Shown: piece by piece, positions 25,892-36,122 of the stretch | Position numbering within the stretch: position 1 is the stretch's first letter | Layout: every line of letters begins with the position of its first letter | DNA from: Berkiella sp964606325 | GTDB lineage: Bacteria > Pseudomonadota > Gammaproteobacteria > Berkiellales > Berkiellaceae | Assembly (NCBI GenBank): GCA_964606325.1 | Contig: CAZSGE010000005.1 | Location: 65,324-129,323, forward strand | Reading direction: 5' to 3' | Length of the DNA stretch: 64,000 nt | Made by a program: the position numbers and the translations under genes | Notes under the pieces: generated by a model | Told to the model about the DNA's origin: nothing | Databases searched by the model: none | Seen by the model: only the letters and a program-made list of their open reading frames with translations

Positions 25892-27015
25892 AATTTACCT
25901 TCAAAATCATAATTTATACCATAACCTTGATGATCTTTTTTCAAGCTGCTCATTCAGGGAGCACAAAAGATGCTCATGCCACAATGAAAATGAATAATTC
26001 AGCATCGAAAAATTCAATTACTATTGACCCTGCTCGTTTGCAAGCGATCGGCATTACTTCCGAACCAGCAACTAAACAAATGCTGGACAAGGTTATTCGT
26101 ACCGTAGGACACGTTGAAGCAGACGAGCGGCGGATAGCCCATATTCATGTGAGATTTGATGGCTGGATAGATAAATTATTAGTGAATTTTATCGGAGAAA
26201 AAGTTAAACAAGAGCAAGCACTTTTCACAGTTTATAGCCCTGAATTGGTATCAACTCAACAAGAGTATTTGCTTGCTCTACATGCGCAAAAAATCTTAGG
26301 AAAAAATTCAACATCTGCTGCCGCTTCAAGTGCACAAGATACTTTTCAAGCTGCAAATCAAAGACTTTCACTAGCAGGAATTTCCGAAAAAGAAATTGAA
26401 CAACTCAGACGTACAGGTAAAGTAACCAAAACAATGACCATTTATTCACCAATACAAGGGACTGTCATCAATAAAATGGCCGTTGCAGGCATGCGTATCG
26501 AGCCTGAAAATGAGCTTTACACGATAGCTGACTTATCTCACTTATGGATTTTAGCAGATATTTATGAATATGAATTGCCTTATATCAAACTTGGTCAAAT
26601 AGCCGATATTACTCTCACTTACTTACCAAACGAAACATTTAAAGCCAAGCTTAATTTCATTAATCCAACCCTTGACAAACAAACACGCACCGTCAAGCTT
26701 CGATTTGATATCGATAATCAAAAGGAACTATTAAAACCTGGCATGTATACCAATTTAGAAATAAAAATTCCTTTAGGTAATCGTCTTGCTGTTTCGAAAA
26801 ACGCCGTTTTATTAACTGGAGAGAGAGCTGTTGTATTTATTTATCATGATGATGGAAAAATTGAATGGCGCAATGTGAAATTAGGTGTGCGTGCAGGTGA
26901 TTTGATAGAGATAATAGAAGGGATCAACGAAGGAGAGAAGATTATAACTTCAGCTAATTTTCTGATTGATTCTGAAAGCCAGCTAAAGGAAGCAATGGGC
27001 GGCATGCAACATTAA
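25888..27015 (+). CDS. cusB: Copper/silver efflux adaptor, CusB family
   Basis: 375-aa periplasmic adaptor. N-terminal signal segment (KIIIYTITLMIFFQAAHSG) followed by a Met/His-containing stretch (HATMKMN) reminiscent of the CusB metal-capture region. Then VGHVEADERRIAHIHVRFDG, YSPELVSTQQEYLLALHA, and the barrel-hybrid domain with TIYSPIQGTVINKMAVAGMR, all typical of CusB. It delivers monovalent copper or silver to CusA. Overlaps tolC by 4 nt; cusA follows after 22 nt. Confidence 0.92.
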   Translation: MKFTFKIIIYTITLMIFFQAAHSGSTKDAHATMKMNNSASKNSITIDPARLQAIGITSEPATKQMLDKVIRTVGHVEADERRIAHIHVRFDGWIDKLLVNFIGEKVKQEQALFTVYSPELVSTQQEYLLALHAQKILGKNSTSAAASSAQDTFQAANQRLSLAGISEKEIEQLRRTGKVTKTMTIYSPIQGTVINKMAVAGMRIEPENELYTIADLSHLWILADIYEYELPYIKLGQIADITLTYLPNETFKAKLNFINPTLDKQTRTVKLRFDIDNQKELLKPGMYTNLEIKIPLGNRLAVSKNAVLLTGERAVVFIYHDDGKIEWRNVKLGVRAGDLIEIIEGINEGEKIITSANFLIDSESQLKEAMGGMQH

Positions 27016-27037
27016 CGTCAGCCAATAAAGGAATTTT

Positions 27038-30000
27038 ATGATTGAGCGGATAATTGAATTTAGTGCCCGCAACCGGTTTATAGTTTTGCTATTTGTGCTG
27101 GGCCTATCGTTGTGGGGTTGGTGGTCTTTAGATAACACCCGCATGGATGCTCTACCGGATATTTCGGACACCCAGGTCATAGTTTATACCACTTGGATGG
27201 GACGCTCACCGGATCTTATGGAAGATCAAGTGACGTATCCGATTGTGACAGCACTATTATCAACACCTAATGTGGAAGCCGTTCGTGGCTTTTCCGATTT
27301 CGGGTTTTCTTATGTTTATATCATTTTTAAAGACGGAACCGATATTTATTGGGCACGAAGTCGGGTGCTAGAATACCTTAATCAACTTTCTGGGAAATTG
27401 CCAGAAGGCGTCACACCACAATTGGGGCCTGATGCAACATCTGTAGGTTGGATTTACCAATATGCCTTGGTTGATGAAACAGGAAAGCATAATTTAGCGC
27501 AGTTACGTACCTTTCAGGATTGGTATCTACGGTATTGGCTACGAAGTGTTCCTGGTGTTTCAGAAGTAGCCAGTGTTGGGGGTTTTGTTAAGCAATATCA
27601 AATCAATTTAGATCCCATCAAAGCACTCGCCTATGATCTCTCCGTTCCTGAAATTATTGATAAAATTCGCATGAGTAATAATGATTCTGGGGGACGAGTT
27701 ATTGAGTTCTCTGGTACTGAATATATGATTCGCGGGCGTGGGTATATTACATCAACTGATGATATTGAAAAAATTGCTGTTGGTAGTAATGCCAATGGCA
27801 CGCCCATCTTATTACGTGATGTAGCTTCGGTACAAATTGGCTCTGATATGCGCCGTGGTATAGTTGATTTAAATGGCGTTGGTGAAGCAGTTGGCGGTAT
27901 TGTCATTATGCGATTTGGTGAAGATGTGCTTCAAGTTATAGAGCGCTTGAAAGCTAAAATCAAAGAAATTGGTCCATCCATTCCACAAGGAATGAAAATT
28001 GTAAATGTTTATGATCGCAGCAATTTAATTAAAGAGGCAATCAATACAGCTAGTTGGAACCTTATTGAAGAGCTTTTTGTTGTAGCTTTGTTAATTATCG
28101 TTTTTTTGTGGCACTTTCGTTCTGCATTAATTCCCATTATTACTTTACCAATTGCTATTTTAATTTCTTTTATTCCAATTTATTACTTTAATATCGGACT
28201 TAACATTATGTCCATAGGAGGTATTATTGTAGCGGTTGGAGATATGGTCGATGCCGCTATTATTATGGTAGATAACGCGCATAAAAGATTAGCAGATTGG
28301 GAAAAGGAAGGAAGCATAGGTGATAGAACAAAAGTTTTGATTGATTCTGCTAAAGAAGTAGGACCGGCAATTTTTACTTCTTTAATTGTCATAGCCATTT
28401 CATTTATGCCCGTATTTACATTAGAAGCCCAGGAAGGGAAATTATTTTCACCTCTTGCTTATACAAAAAATTTAGCTATTTTTATGAGTGCTTTGTTGGC
28501 AATTACTCTAATTCCTATGTTATTACCACTACTGATCAGAGGGCGAATTATTCCTGAGAAAAATCACCCAATCACCTTCTTTTTACAAAAACTCTATTCC
28601 CCTATTTTGCAGCTTGCAATAACATATCGTAAAACAGTTGTGACAGTGGCCGCTGTTTTGGCATTGAGCATTATTCCACTTTATAAAATGATTGGTTCAG
28701 AATTTATGCCCCCCTTATACGAAGGTACGATATTCTATATGCCAACCACTCTTCCAGGTATTTCTGTGACACAAGCATCTGATTTGCTGCAAAAAATGGA
28801 TCAAAAATTAAAAGCTTTTCCCGAAGTAGCCTATGTATTTGGGAAAACGGGTCGTGCAGAAACATCTACTGATCCTTCTCCGTTTAATATGATGGAAGTG
28901 ATTGTAGAACTAAAGCCAAAAAAATCTTGGCGCAAAGGCATAACTTATGAGAGTTTAGTCACTGAAATGGATAAAGCATTACAATTTCCAGGCGTCAGTA
29001 ATGCATGGACAATGCCAATTAAAGCACGTAATGATATGTTAACAACAGGGATCCGCACTGCATTGGGTATTAAGATATTTGGACCTGATATCAGTAAAAT
29101 TGAAGAAATTGGCAAAGAAATTGAAATGCTTGCCAAACAAGTTTCCGGAACAAGAACAACTTTTGCAGAACGCGTAGCTGGCGGCTATTTTCTTGATTTT
29201 GAAATTAATCGGGATGAGATAGCGCGCTACGGATTGACGATAATGGATGTAAATCGAATTGTCGAATCTGCTATTGGTGGTGAATCTGTAGCAACAACCA
29301 TTGAAGGACGTGAACGTTACTCGATTAATGTTCGATATTTACGTGAGTTACGTGATGATCCTGAGAAAATTAAACGAATACTGGTAAAAACACCTACTGG
29401 GGCGCAAGTGCCAATAGCACAATTAGTGACACTACGATTTCGTCAAGGCCCAGCTATGATTCGGGATGAAAATGGGATGTTGGCGGGATATGTTTTTATA
29501 GACATTAGTAATCGTGATTTAGGTGGTTATGTTGAAGAATTAAAAAAATCGGTGCACGCAAAATTAAAACTACCCCCCGGATATACCATATCTTGGTCTG
29601 GCCAATATGAGTTTATGCAGCGTGTTTATGAGAGGTTGAAAATTTTCGTACCTCTGACTTTAGGCATTATTTTTGTTTTATTTTATTTCACGTTTCGTTC
29701 AATCGCTCAAACACTGATGGTCATGTTAGGGGTTCCTTTTGCTTTAGTTGGTGGATTTTGGTACATGCTGTTTTTGGGATACAACATGAGTGTTGCTGTA
29801 TGGGTCGGGTTTATTGCTTTAGCAGGCGTGGCAGCTGAAACCAGTGCAGTTATGCTTGCTTATCTTGATACAGATTACAACATGCAGAAAAAAAAGAAGT
29901 TAATGAATACATTATCTGATTTAACCCAGACTGTGCATCAATGTGCAGTAGCGCGGATCCGCCCTATGATGATGGCAGGATTAGCCAACATATTAGGATT

Positions 30001-30166
30001 GTTGCCAGTCATGTGGGCAACTGGTATTGGCGCTGATGTCATGAAGCGTTTGGCAGCACCAATGGTGGGAGGCGTTTTTTCTGCCTTGATATTGACGTTA
30101 ATTGTTATTCCTGCACTTTATGTAATTTGGCGTTGGCAGGTAGATATGAAAGCACAACTGAAATAG
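27038..30166 (+). CDS. cusA: Copper/silver RND efflux permease, CusA family
   Basis: 1042-aa inner-membrane pump of the monovalent-cation HME-RND class. The helix-4 relay motif reads VAVGDMVDAAIIMVDNAHKRL-like, that is, the CusA pattern AxGxMVDAAxxMxEN with the final Glu as Asp. The N-terminus (MDALPDISDTQVIVYTTWMG) and Met-rich porter region (FMPPLYEGTIFYMPTTLPGI) match CusA. It should export Cu(I)/Ag(I) from cytoplasm and periplasm through the upstream adaptor and channel. Confidence 0.94.
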   Translation: MIERIIEFSARNRFIVLLFVLGLSLWGWWSLDNTRMDALPDISDTQVIVYTTWMGRSPDLMEDQVTYPIVTALLSTPNVEAVRGFSDFGFSYVYIIFKDGTDIYWARSRVLEYLNQLSGKLPEGVTPQLGPDATSVGWIYQYALVDETGKHNLAQLRTFQDWYLRYWLRSVPGVSEVASVGGFVKQYQINLDPIKALAYDLSVPEIIDKIRMSNNDSGGRVIEFSGTEYMIRGRGYITSTDDIEKIAVGSNANGTPILLRDVASVQIGSDMRRGIVDLNGVGEAVGGIVIMRFGEDVLQVIERLKAKIKEIGPSIPQGMKIVNVYDRSNLIKEAINTASWNLIEELFVVALLIIVFLWHFRSALIPIITLPIAILISFIPIYYFNIGLNIMSIGGIIVAVGDMVDAAIIMVDNAHKRLADWEKEGSIGDRTKVLIDSAKEVGPAIFTSLIVIAISFMPVFTLEAQEGKLFSPLAYTKNLAIFMSALLAITLIPMLLPLLIRGRIIPEKNHPITFFLQKLYSPILQLAITYRKTVVTVAAVLALSIIPLYKMIGSEFMPPLYEGTIFYMPTTLPGISVTQASDLLQKMDQKLKAFPEVAYVFGKTGRAETSTDPSPFNMMEVIVELKPKKSWRKGITYESLVTEMDKALQFPGVSNAWTMPIKARNDMLTTGIRTALGIKIFGPDISKIEEIGKEIEMLAKQVSGTRTTFAERVAGGYFLDFEINRDEIARYGLTIMDVNRIVESAIGGESVATTIEGRERYSINVRYLRELRDDPEKIKRILVKTPTGAQVPIAQLVTLRFRQGPAMIRDENGMLAGYVFIDISNRDLGGYVEELKKSVHAKLKLPPGYTISWSGQYEFMQRVYERLKIFVPLTLGIIFVLFYFTFRSIAQTLMVMLGVPFALVGGFWYMLFLGYNMSVAVWVGFIALAGVAAETSAVMLAYLDTDYNMQKKKKLMNTLSDLTQTVHQCAVARIRPMMMAGLANILGLLPVMWATGIGADVMKRLAAPMVGGVFSALILTLIVIPALYVIWRWQVDMKAQLK

Positions 30167-30199
30167 ATGCACACACCATAACTGGCCAGGATATGAATA

Positions 30200-31972
30200 A
30201 TGAAAAAATCAGGAAAGAAATGTCATTCTGATAAAGAGTCAGCAGGATTACCTGACATCGAAAGACAGTGTTGCTCCAATTCTAAAGACATAAAGAATTA
30301 TTTTAATTTTTACAACATGCTTTTTCAGGCCAATCTTGCCAAAATAACTGCAGGAATTAGTCCAGCCGCTCTAGCAACTGCCTATTTTTCATGGCTTTCT
30401 CAGTTGGCGCTATCGCCTGGATTACTATCGGAATTGGCAATATATCCTGCCTTGCATGCTCATGATTGCATAAATAATATTCTATGCGTTGAACGGGCGG
30501 CCGAAGGCAAAGATGTTCGCTTCCATAAAGACAGCTGGCAATTCATGCCATGGCGTTTATGGGCTGAAGGTTTTCTCCAGGTTGAAGATTGGTGGCGACA
30601 CGCCACAACAAATGTTCCAGGGTTGCCTGAGGACGTTGAGCGGTCAGTTTCTTTTGGAGCGCGACAGATCCTAGATGCCTTGTCCCCTTCTAATTTCGTT
30701 TTAACCAATCCGGATTTATTTCATGAAACGATTCGTTCTGGTGGATTTAATCTCATTCGTGGTAGCGCGATCGCTGTTGAAGATTTTGTTGAAAAGTTAA
30801 CAGGTGTGCCGCCTAGCGCAGCTAAAGATTTCGTACCTGGTAAAGATGTGGCAGTGACTCCAGGACGTGTTGTATTTAGTAATCACCTGATTGAGTTAAT
30901 ACAATATGAACCACAAACTAAGACGGTTTTTAAAGAGCCAGTATTGATATTACCTGCCTGGATCATGAAATATTATATTCTTGATTTGTCTCCGAACAAT
31001 TCGCTAGTTAAATGGCTCATTGAGCAGGGGCATACAGTATTCATGGTCTCTTGGCGTAATCCAGATAGTGGTGATCGTGATTTAGGGATGGATGATTACT
31101 ATCGCCAGGGTGCCAGGGCTGCAATTGATATCGCTTCTAATATTTTGCCTGAGACAAAAATTAATCTGGTGGGATATTGTTTAGGTGGCACTTTGGCTAT
31201 GATAACAGCGGCGGCAATGACCAGAGAGGGAGATGACCGCTTAAATAGCCTCACGCTACTAGCAGCCCAAGGTGATTTTAGTGATGCTGGTGAATTAAGG
31301 CTATTTGCAACGGAAAGTGAGATATCCTTTCTTAAAAATATGATGTGGGAAAAGGGGTACCTCGATACCAAACAAATGGCCGGTTCATTTCAAATGTTAC
31401 GAACCTATGATCTTATCTGGTCAAAAATGGTTGATGATTATTTACATGGCATGCGTCGCGGCATGACCGATTTACTTGCTTGGAATGCCGATGCTACTCG
31501 TATGCCATATAAAATGCATAGCGAATACCTTGAAAAGCTTTTTTTAAAAAATGATTTCGCTGAAGGTCGTTTTACTGTTGAAGAAGAACCTGTTGCTGCA
31601 GAAAATATTCAGATACCGGTTTTTGCTGTAGGAACTAAAAAAGACCATGTAGCACCTTGGCAGTCGGTGTATAAAATCCATCTTATGACAAATTGCAACA
31701 TCACCTTCGTACTAACCAGCGGTGGTCACAATGCTGGTATTGTGAGCGAACCCGGACATCAAGGTCGTTCTTACCACATCCAGACACGTAAGCAAAGTGA
31801 ACCATATCTTGATCCGGTTAACTGGCTGGAACTCTCAGAAAAACAGGAAGGCTCATGGTGGCCCAGCTGGCATGATTGGTTAGTGCAGCAGTCTGTAACA
31901 AAGCGTATTCCATCACCTGCAATTGACTTAACTCTGCCTGCGGCACCTGGAATTTATGTTATGCAGAAATAA
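30200..31972 (+). CDS. phaC: Poly(3-hydroxyalkanoate) synthase, class I-like
   Basis: 590-aa PHA synthase that polymerises hydroxyacyl-CoA into storage granules. N-terminal PhaC_N domain (about 100-270), then the alpha/beta-hydrolase core with lipase-like box GYCLGGT (catalytic Cys), Asp in GTKKDHVAPW and His in SGGHNAGIV. The C-terminus has the Trp-rich GSWWPSWHDWL of the class. It follows cusA by 33 nt on the same strand, an unusual end for a metal operon. A phasin-like gene lies convergent right after it. Confidence 0.95.
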   Translation: MKKSGKKCHSDKESAGLPDIERQCCSNSKDIKNYFNFYNMLFQANLAKITAGISPAALATAYFSWLSQLALSPGLLSELAIYPALHAHDCINNILCVERAAEGKDVRFHKDSWQFMPWRLWAEGFLQVEDWWRHATTNVPGLPEDVERSVSFGARQILDALSPSNFVLTNPDLFHETIRSGGFNLIRGSAIAVEDFVEKLTGVPPSAAKDFVPGKDVAVTPGRVVFSNHLIELIQYEPQTKTVFKEPVLILPAWIMKYYILDLSPNNSLVKWLIEQGHTVFMVSWRNPDSGDRDLGMDDYYRQGARAAIDIASNILPETKINLVGYCLGGTLAMITAAAMTREGDDRLNSLTLLAAQGDFSDAGELRLFATESEISFLKNMMWEKGYLDTKQMAGSFQMLRTYDLIWSKMVDDYLHGMRRGMTDLLAWNADATRMPYKMHSEYLEKLFLKNDFAEGRFTVEEEPVAAENIQIPVFAVGTKKDHVAPWQSVYKIHLMTNCNITFVLTSGGHNAGIVSEPGHQGRSYHIQTRKQSEPYLDPVNWLELSEKQEGSWWPSWHDWLVQQSVTKRIPSPAIDLTLPAAPGIYVMQK

Positions 31973-32024
31973 CCATAGGACTTATCTAGGAGTTTTATAC
32001 GTTGTACTGTTCATTAAATCATTG

Positions 32025-32423
32025 TTAATGATCTGACATGGATTTTTTGCGACGACCTTTACTATCAAATTCAGACTTATGTTCAGATTGATGTATCTGA
32101 CCTGATATCAAGTGTTGACATTCGATCACACTTTTAAACAATATATCTAATATGCTCATTGAATGCTGATGGAACTGTTCAGTATTTTCGCAGGACCAAT
32201 CAGATAGGATATTCATAGCCTTATTTGGTGTATGAGTTAATTCTTGCATATGGTTTGAATTGGATTTCATGAAGCCATTCATAGCTTGTGTATTTGCATG
32301 AGATAAATCTGTAATCATATGTGTTAAAATGCTTTTATATTCAGCAACTGGAAATGATGAGAACTGAGGGAGATGTAGCAATTTATTAAACATTGAGGCC
32401 ATAGTGTCTTGTGTATTAGCCAA
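32025..32423 (-). CDS. Phasin-like granule-associated protein
   Basis: About 132 aa, alpha-helical and amphipathic, with the length and style of phasins (MFNKLLHLPQFSSF, AMNGFMKSNSNHMQELTHTP, QFHQHSMSILDILFKSV) and a basic tail (SKGRRKKSMSDH). Phasins coat PHA granules; the neighbour is phaC, in convergent orientation. I choose a TTG start at 32423 because AAGGAA lies 7-8 nt upstream. Alternatives are ATG 32402 and ATG 32489, the latter adding an unlikely Tyr-rich stretch. The family call is by context and composition. Confidence 0.6.
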   Translation of the reverse strand: MANTQDTMASMFNKLLHLPQFSSFPVAEYKSILTHMITDLSHANTQAMNGFMKSNSNHMQELTHTPNKAMNILSDWSCENTEQFHQHSMSILDILFKSVIECQHLISGQIHQSEHKSEFDSKGRRKKSMSDH

Positions 32424-32752
32424 GATTAATTTCCTTAGATGAATATACAAATATAATTGATAATTTTTAATATATATCGGCAATCTCAAGTAACAGAATA
32501 GATCTGGGCAAATAACCAGTTAATTCACGTGTTTTATCAAGAACACTTTCTGCAACGTAAAAAGTAAAAATTTGTCTTCCTACAATAATCCTATTACATC
32601 AATTTCTGGGATCTTATTCGAATCATATCAGCGAAATCAAAATAATGCAGGATCATCCAAATTATGCCTGTGATCTGTTTTGATAAAAAGAAATTCATTA
32701 ATATTTCAATCCAAATATGGCTAATATTATTTAGTCGGTTTTAACAGTACCA

Positions 32753-33520
32753 TTAACCTATAATTGAATACCCTGCATCGACAAAATGAACTACTCCGGT
32801 TATATTTTTTGCTGCATCACTCACTAAAAAAGCAGCTGATTGTCCTACACTATCTATGTTCACAAGTCGATGTAAAGGTGATTTTTGTTTAGCTTCTTCA
32901 AGAAGTTCATTAAACTCTTCAAGACCAGATGCAGCACGAGTCTGAATAGGGCCAGGAGATAAAGCATTTACCCGTATATTATTATGGCCTAACTCATAAG
33001 AAAGGTATCGCGTCGCAGATTCCAAAGCAGCCTTGACAATCCCCATCATATTATAATGCTTAATGACCTTCTCCCCACCATAATAACTAACGGTTAAAAT
33101 GCTCCCACCATCCTTTAGAAGAGGTTCAGCATGTTTTGCTAGTTTAATTAAAGAATAACAGGAAATATCCATAGCTTTAAAAAACCCTTCTTTGCTACAA
33201 TCTGTGACTCGACCTTGTAAGTCACTTTTAGGTGCAAATGCGATGGAATGTAATATAAAATCCAGCTTTCCATACATTTGAGTAATATTATTGAAAACAA
33301 GCTCTATGTCTTCATCACTTTGAACATCACAAGGCAAAATAAGCTTAGATTGTAATTTTTCTCCTAAAGGACGCACATACTGTTCTGATTTTTCATTTTG
33401 AAAGGTAATTATCAAATCTGCACCACATGAATGAAATAGTTTCGCACATCCGTACGCTATACTGTGTTCATTAGCAATTCCGACGACTAGGCCTACCTTA
33501 TTATTTAAATCTATCAGCAT
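32753..33520 (-). CDS. fabI: Enoyl-[acyl-carrier-protein] reductase (NADH), FabI type
   Basis: 255-aa SDR-fold reductase of type II fatty-acid synthesis that reduces trans-2-enoyl-ACP. NAD motif GIANEHSIAYG at 14-24; catalytic Tyr156 and Lys163 at the same numbering as E. coli FabI (SYYGGEKVIKHYNMMGIVKA); RVNALSPGPIQTRAAS follows. It ends an operon with ackA (13 nt upstream) and maoC-pta. Because this copy sits in a metabolic island, it may be an accessory FabI. A role in supplying PHA or membrane acyl chains is inference. Confidence 0.94.
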   Translation of the reverse strand: MLIDLNNKVGLVVGIANEHSIAYGCAKLFHSCGADLIITFQNEKSEQYVRPLGEKLQSKLILPCDVQSDEDIELVFNNITQMYGKLDFILHSIAFAPKSDLQGRVTDCSKEGFFKAMDISCYSLIKLAKHAEPLLKDGGSILTVSYYGGEKVIKHYNMMGIVKAALESATRYLSYELGHNNIRVNALSPGPIQTRAASGLEEFNELLEEAKQKSPLHRLVNIDSVGQSAAFLVSDAAKNITGVVHFVDAGYSIIG

Positions 33521-33533
33521 AGATGCCTCCTCA

Positions 33534-34697
33534 TCAAATTAGAGAAAATGTATGCTTGGCTATCATATATTCTTCATTCGTAGGAATGACTGAAACTAAA
33601 ACTTTACTGTTTTCGTGACTAATAACTGATAAATTATTCTCATTTGCTTTATCGTTTATCTCTACACCAAGCCAATCCAACCATTCGCAAATTCCTTTTC
33701 GAATACGTGCAGAGTTCTCGCCAATGCCCGCTGTAAAAACAATGGCATCACATCCCTTTAATGCCGTTATCAGGGCGCTCAGTTCACGTGCCGCTCTATA
33801 ACAAAACAATTGAATGGCCTCCATGGCATGCGGTGACTTGGATTGTTCGAGTTCGCGTACATCGCCACTTATCTCGGAAGCACCTAACAAACCAGATTGT
33901 TCATATAGTAAATGAGTAACTTCCTCAATCGAATAATTTTTTTCTTGCAGCAAATATAAAATAACGCCTGGATCAATATTTCCACAACGGGTTCCCATCA
34001 TTAAGCCTTCTAATGCTGTAAAACCCATGGATGTTGCGATGCTCTTTTGTTGATATAGTGCGCACATGCTAGCACCATTGCCAAGATGGGCCACAATTAT
34101 TTTCTCGCTTGCTATCTTTCCTAAATATTCAGGCAAAACAGAGGCAATATATTCATATGATAGCCCATGAAAACCATACCGAATGATACCTTCAGCAGTA
34201 AGTCTTTTTGGAAGAGCAAATAATGTTACCAATTTAAGCTGCGTACTGTGAAACGCCGTATCAAAACAAGCTACTTGAGGTAGTTTAGGATAAAGTTTAT
34301 TAACAATTTTAATGGCTTCAAGGTTATGAGGTTGATGCAATGGGGCTAACGGTATCAATTTTGTGAGATTACTAATAATTTCATTGGTAACTTTGGTGGG
34401 TTTTAAATAATTATTTCCCCCATGTACCACCCGATGGCCTGCGGCTTTTAGTACGTATTGATGAGATAAATCTTCAAACCAATGAAAAAAGGTTTGCATT
34501 GCTGATTCATAACCCGAGGGGATATCTTTATTTTTAACAATTTCGTCATGATTTTTGTCATAAATTGACAATATTTGCGAGCCAAATACTTCTTCTATTT
34601 CCCCATGATAAATTAAAGTTAAATTATCACAAGCAAATAGTGAAAATTTAATGCTTGAGGATCCTGCATTAATAACTAATATAATTCCATTCTTCAT
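33534..34697 (-). CDS. ackA: Acetate kinase
   Basis: 387-aa ASKHA-fold kinase: acetyl phosphate + ADP to acetate + ATP. Motifs: NAGSSSIKFSLF at 10-21, RVVHGG, FDTAFHST, RYGFHGLSYEY, HLGNGAS, GTRCGNIDPG and FTAGIGENSARIR. The family loop GLLGxSG is GLLGASEISGDVREL here. It lies 5 nt after maoC-pta, so acetyl-CoA can be turned into acetate with ATP gain by two adjacent enzymes. Confidence 0.95.
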   Translation of the reverse strand: MKNGIILVINAGSSSIKFSLFACDNLTLIYHGEIEEVFGSQILSIYDKNHDEIVKNKDIPSGYESAMQTFFHWFEDLSHQYVLKAAGHRVVHGGNNYLKPTKVTNEIISNLTKLIPLAPLHQPHNLEAIKIVNKLYPKLPQVACFDTAFHSTQLKLVTLFALPKRLTAEGIIRYGFHGLSYEYIASVLPEYLGKIASEKIIVAHLGNGASMCALYQQKSIATSMGFTALEGLMMGTRCGNIDPGVILYLLQEKNYSIEEVTHLLYEQSGLLGASEISGDVRELEQSKSPHAMEAIQLFCYRAARELSALITALKGCDAIVFTAGIGENSARIRKGICEWLDWLGVEINDKANENNLSVISHENSKVLVSVIPTNEEYMIAKHTFSLI

Positions 34698-34702
34698 TGG
34701 TT

Positions 34703-36103
34703 TTAACTCAAATATCTAGTTTTATTACGAACATATATTAAAGCCATTGCACTTGACGCTTTGCGAGATAATCCATCACTACCACGACTCGTTAGAATAA
34801 TGGGGACACTAGCTCCCAATACGATGCCAGCAGCTTCCATTTGAGAAAGATAGGTCATTTGTTTATAAAGCATGTTTCCAGATTCAACATCAGGCACTAT
34901 GATAATATCTGCATGTCCTGCAACAGGAGAATTGATTTCCTTCACCTTGGCAGACTCTTCAGAAATAGCCAAATCAAAACTAAGTGGACCATCAAGTATT
35001 CCGCCTGTAATTTGACCTCGCTCAGCCATCTTACATAAAGCAGTTGCATCTAAAGTTGAAGGAATGTTTTCATTCACGGTTTCTACGGCAGAAACAATAG
35101 CAACCTTTGGCATACCGAAACCAAGAGCAATAAATAAATCGATAGCGTTTTGCACAATATCTTGTTTTTCTTTAAGAGATGGTCGAATGTTAATTGCTGC
35201 ATCCGAGATAAATAGTGGCTTGGCATAAAATGGTACATCGATTGCAAAAATGTGACTCATGCGTCTACCGGTGCGTAAGCCATTTGATTTATCAAGAACA
35301 GCTTCCATCAATTCATCAGTATGTATCTTTCCTTTCATTAATGCTTCTACTTGTCCTGTCTTTGCCAACTGTACTGCTTTTTCTGCTGCTTCATGACTAT
35401 GCTTTGTCGGGATAATTTTATATGGCGATAAATCGATATTGAACTCATCAGCGAGAGAACGTATTTTGTCTTCTGGGCCAATCAGTATAGGGATAATTAG
35501 ATTGTCTAATGCAGAAGCAATGGCTCCCTTCAAAGATGGTTCATCGACAGGATGAACAACCGCAGTCATAATCGGGTGGAGATCATTTTTTAATTCTATT
35601 AATTTGTGATACCAACTTCCTTCAGGTTTTTTAAGTATCACTTGAGGTAATTCAATTCTTTTTCGTTTTACTTTTTCCATAGGAGCAATCACAATGGCAA
35701 TTCCTGAAATAACTTCCTTCCCTAATTGATTTGTACATTTACAGTCAAGCTCAACAATGTGTTTTTCTGGTTTTTTGTTAATGACAGTGACTGATGCAGT
35801 AATCGTGTCTCCTATAGTTACGGGGTATAAAAACTTTAAGGATTGATTTAAATAAACAGTACCTGGACCCGGTAATTCTGTTCCCAAAACAGTTGATATT
35901 AAAGCTGCTCCCCACATACCATGGGCTACAATTTTATGAAACATAGCATTTTTAGCGAATTCCACATCGACATGAGCGGGGTTCACGTCACCTGACATAG
36001 CCGCAAATAATTCAATATCATCTTTTTGCAACGTATGCTTTATCGAGGCGGAATCACCAATTTTAATTTCATCAAAAGTACGATTTTCAATATAATCTGA
36101 CAT
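34703..36103 (-). CDS. MaoC hydratase-phosphate acetyl/butyryltransferase fusion
   Basis: 466-aa two-domain enzyme. N-terminal MaoC/hot-dog hydratase at about 1-140 with the hydratase-2 motif FAAMSGDVNPAHVD; C-terminal phosphate acetyl/butyryltransferase at about 165-466 (LMKGKIHTDELMEAVL, RTGRRMSHIFA, ITGGILDGPLSFD, GNMLYKQMTY). It interconverts acyl-CoA and acyl phosphate and may also hydrate enoyl-CoA. The ATG at 36103 gives the start usual in this family (MSDYIENRTFDEI); an ATG at 36151 would overlap the upstream gene. Directly followed by ackA. Confidence 0.92.
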   Translation of the reverse strand: MSDYIENRTFDEIKIGDSASIKHTLQKDDIELFAAMSGDVNPAHVDVEFAKNAMFHKIVAHGMWGAALISTVLGTELPGPGTVYLNQSLKFLYPVTIGDTITASVTVINKKPEKHIVELDCKCTNQLGKEVISGIAIVIAPMEKVKRKRIELPQVILKKPEGSWYHKLIELKNDLHPIMTAVVHPVDEPSLKGAIASALDNLIIPILIGPEDKIRSLADEFNIDLSPYKIIPTKHSHEAAEKAVQLAKTGQVEALMKGKIHTDELMEAVLDKSNGLRTGRRMSHIFAIDVPFYAKPLFISDAAINIRPSLKEKQDIVQNAIDLFIALGFGMPKVAIVSAVETVNENIPSTLDATALCKMAERGQITGGILDGPLSFDLAISEESAKVKEINSPVAGHADIIIVPDVESGNMLYKQMTYLSQMEAAGIVLGASVPIILTSRGSDGLSRKASSAMALIYVRNKTRYLS

Positions 36104-36122
36104 AATTTTATTGTCTCGGTGA

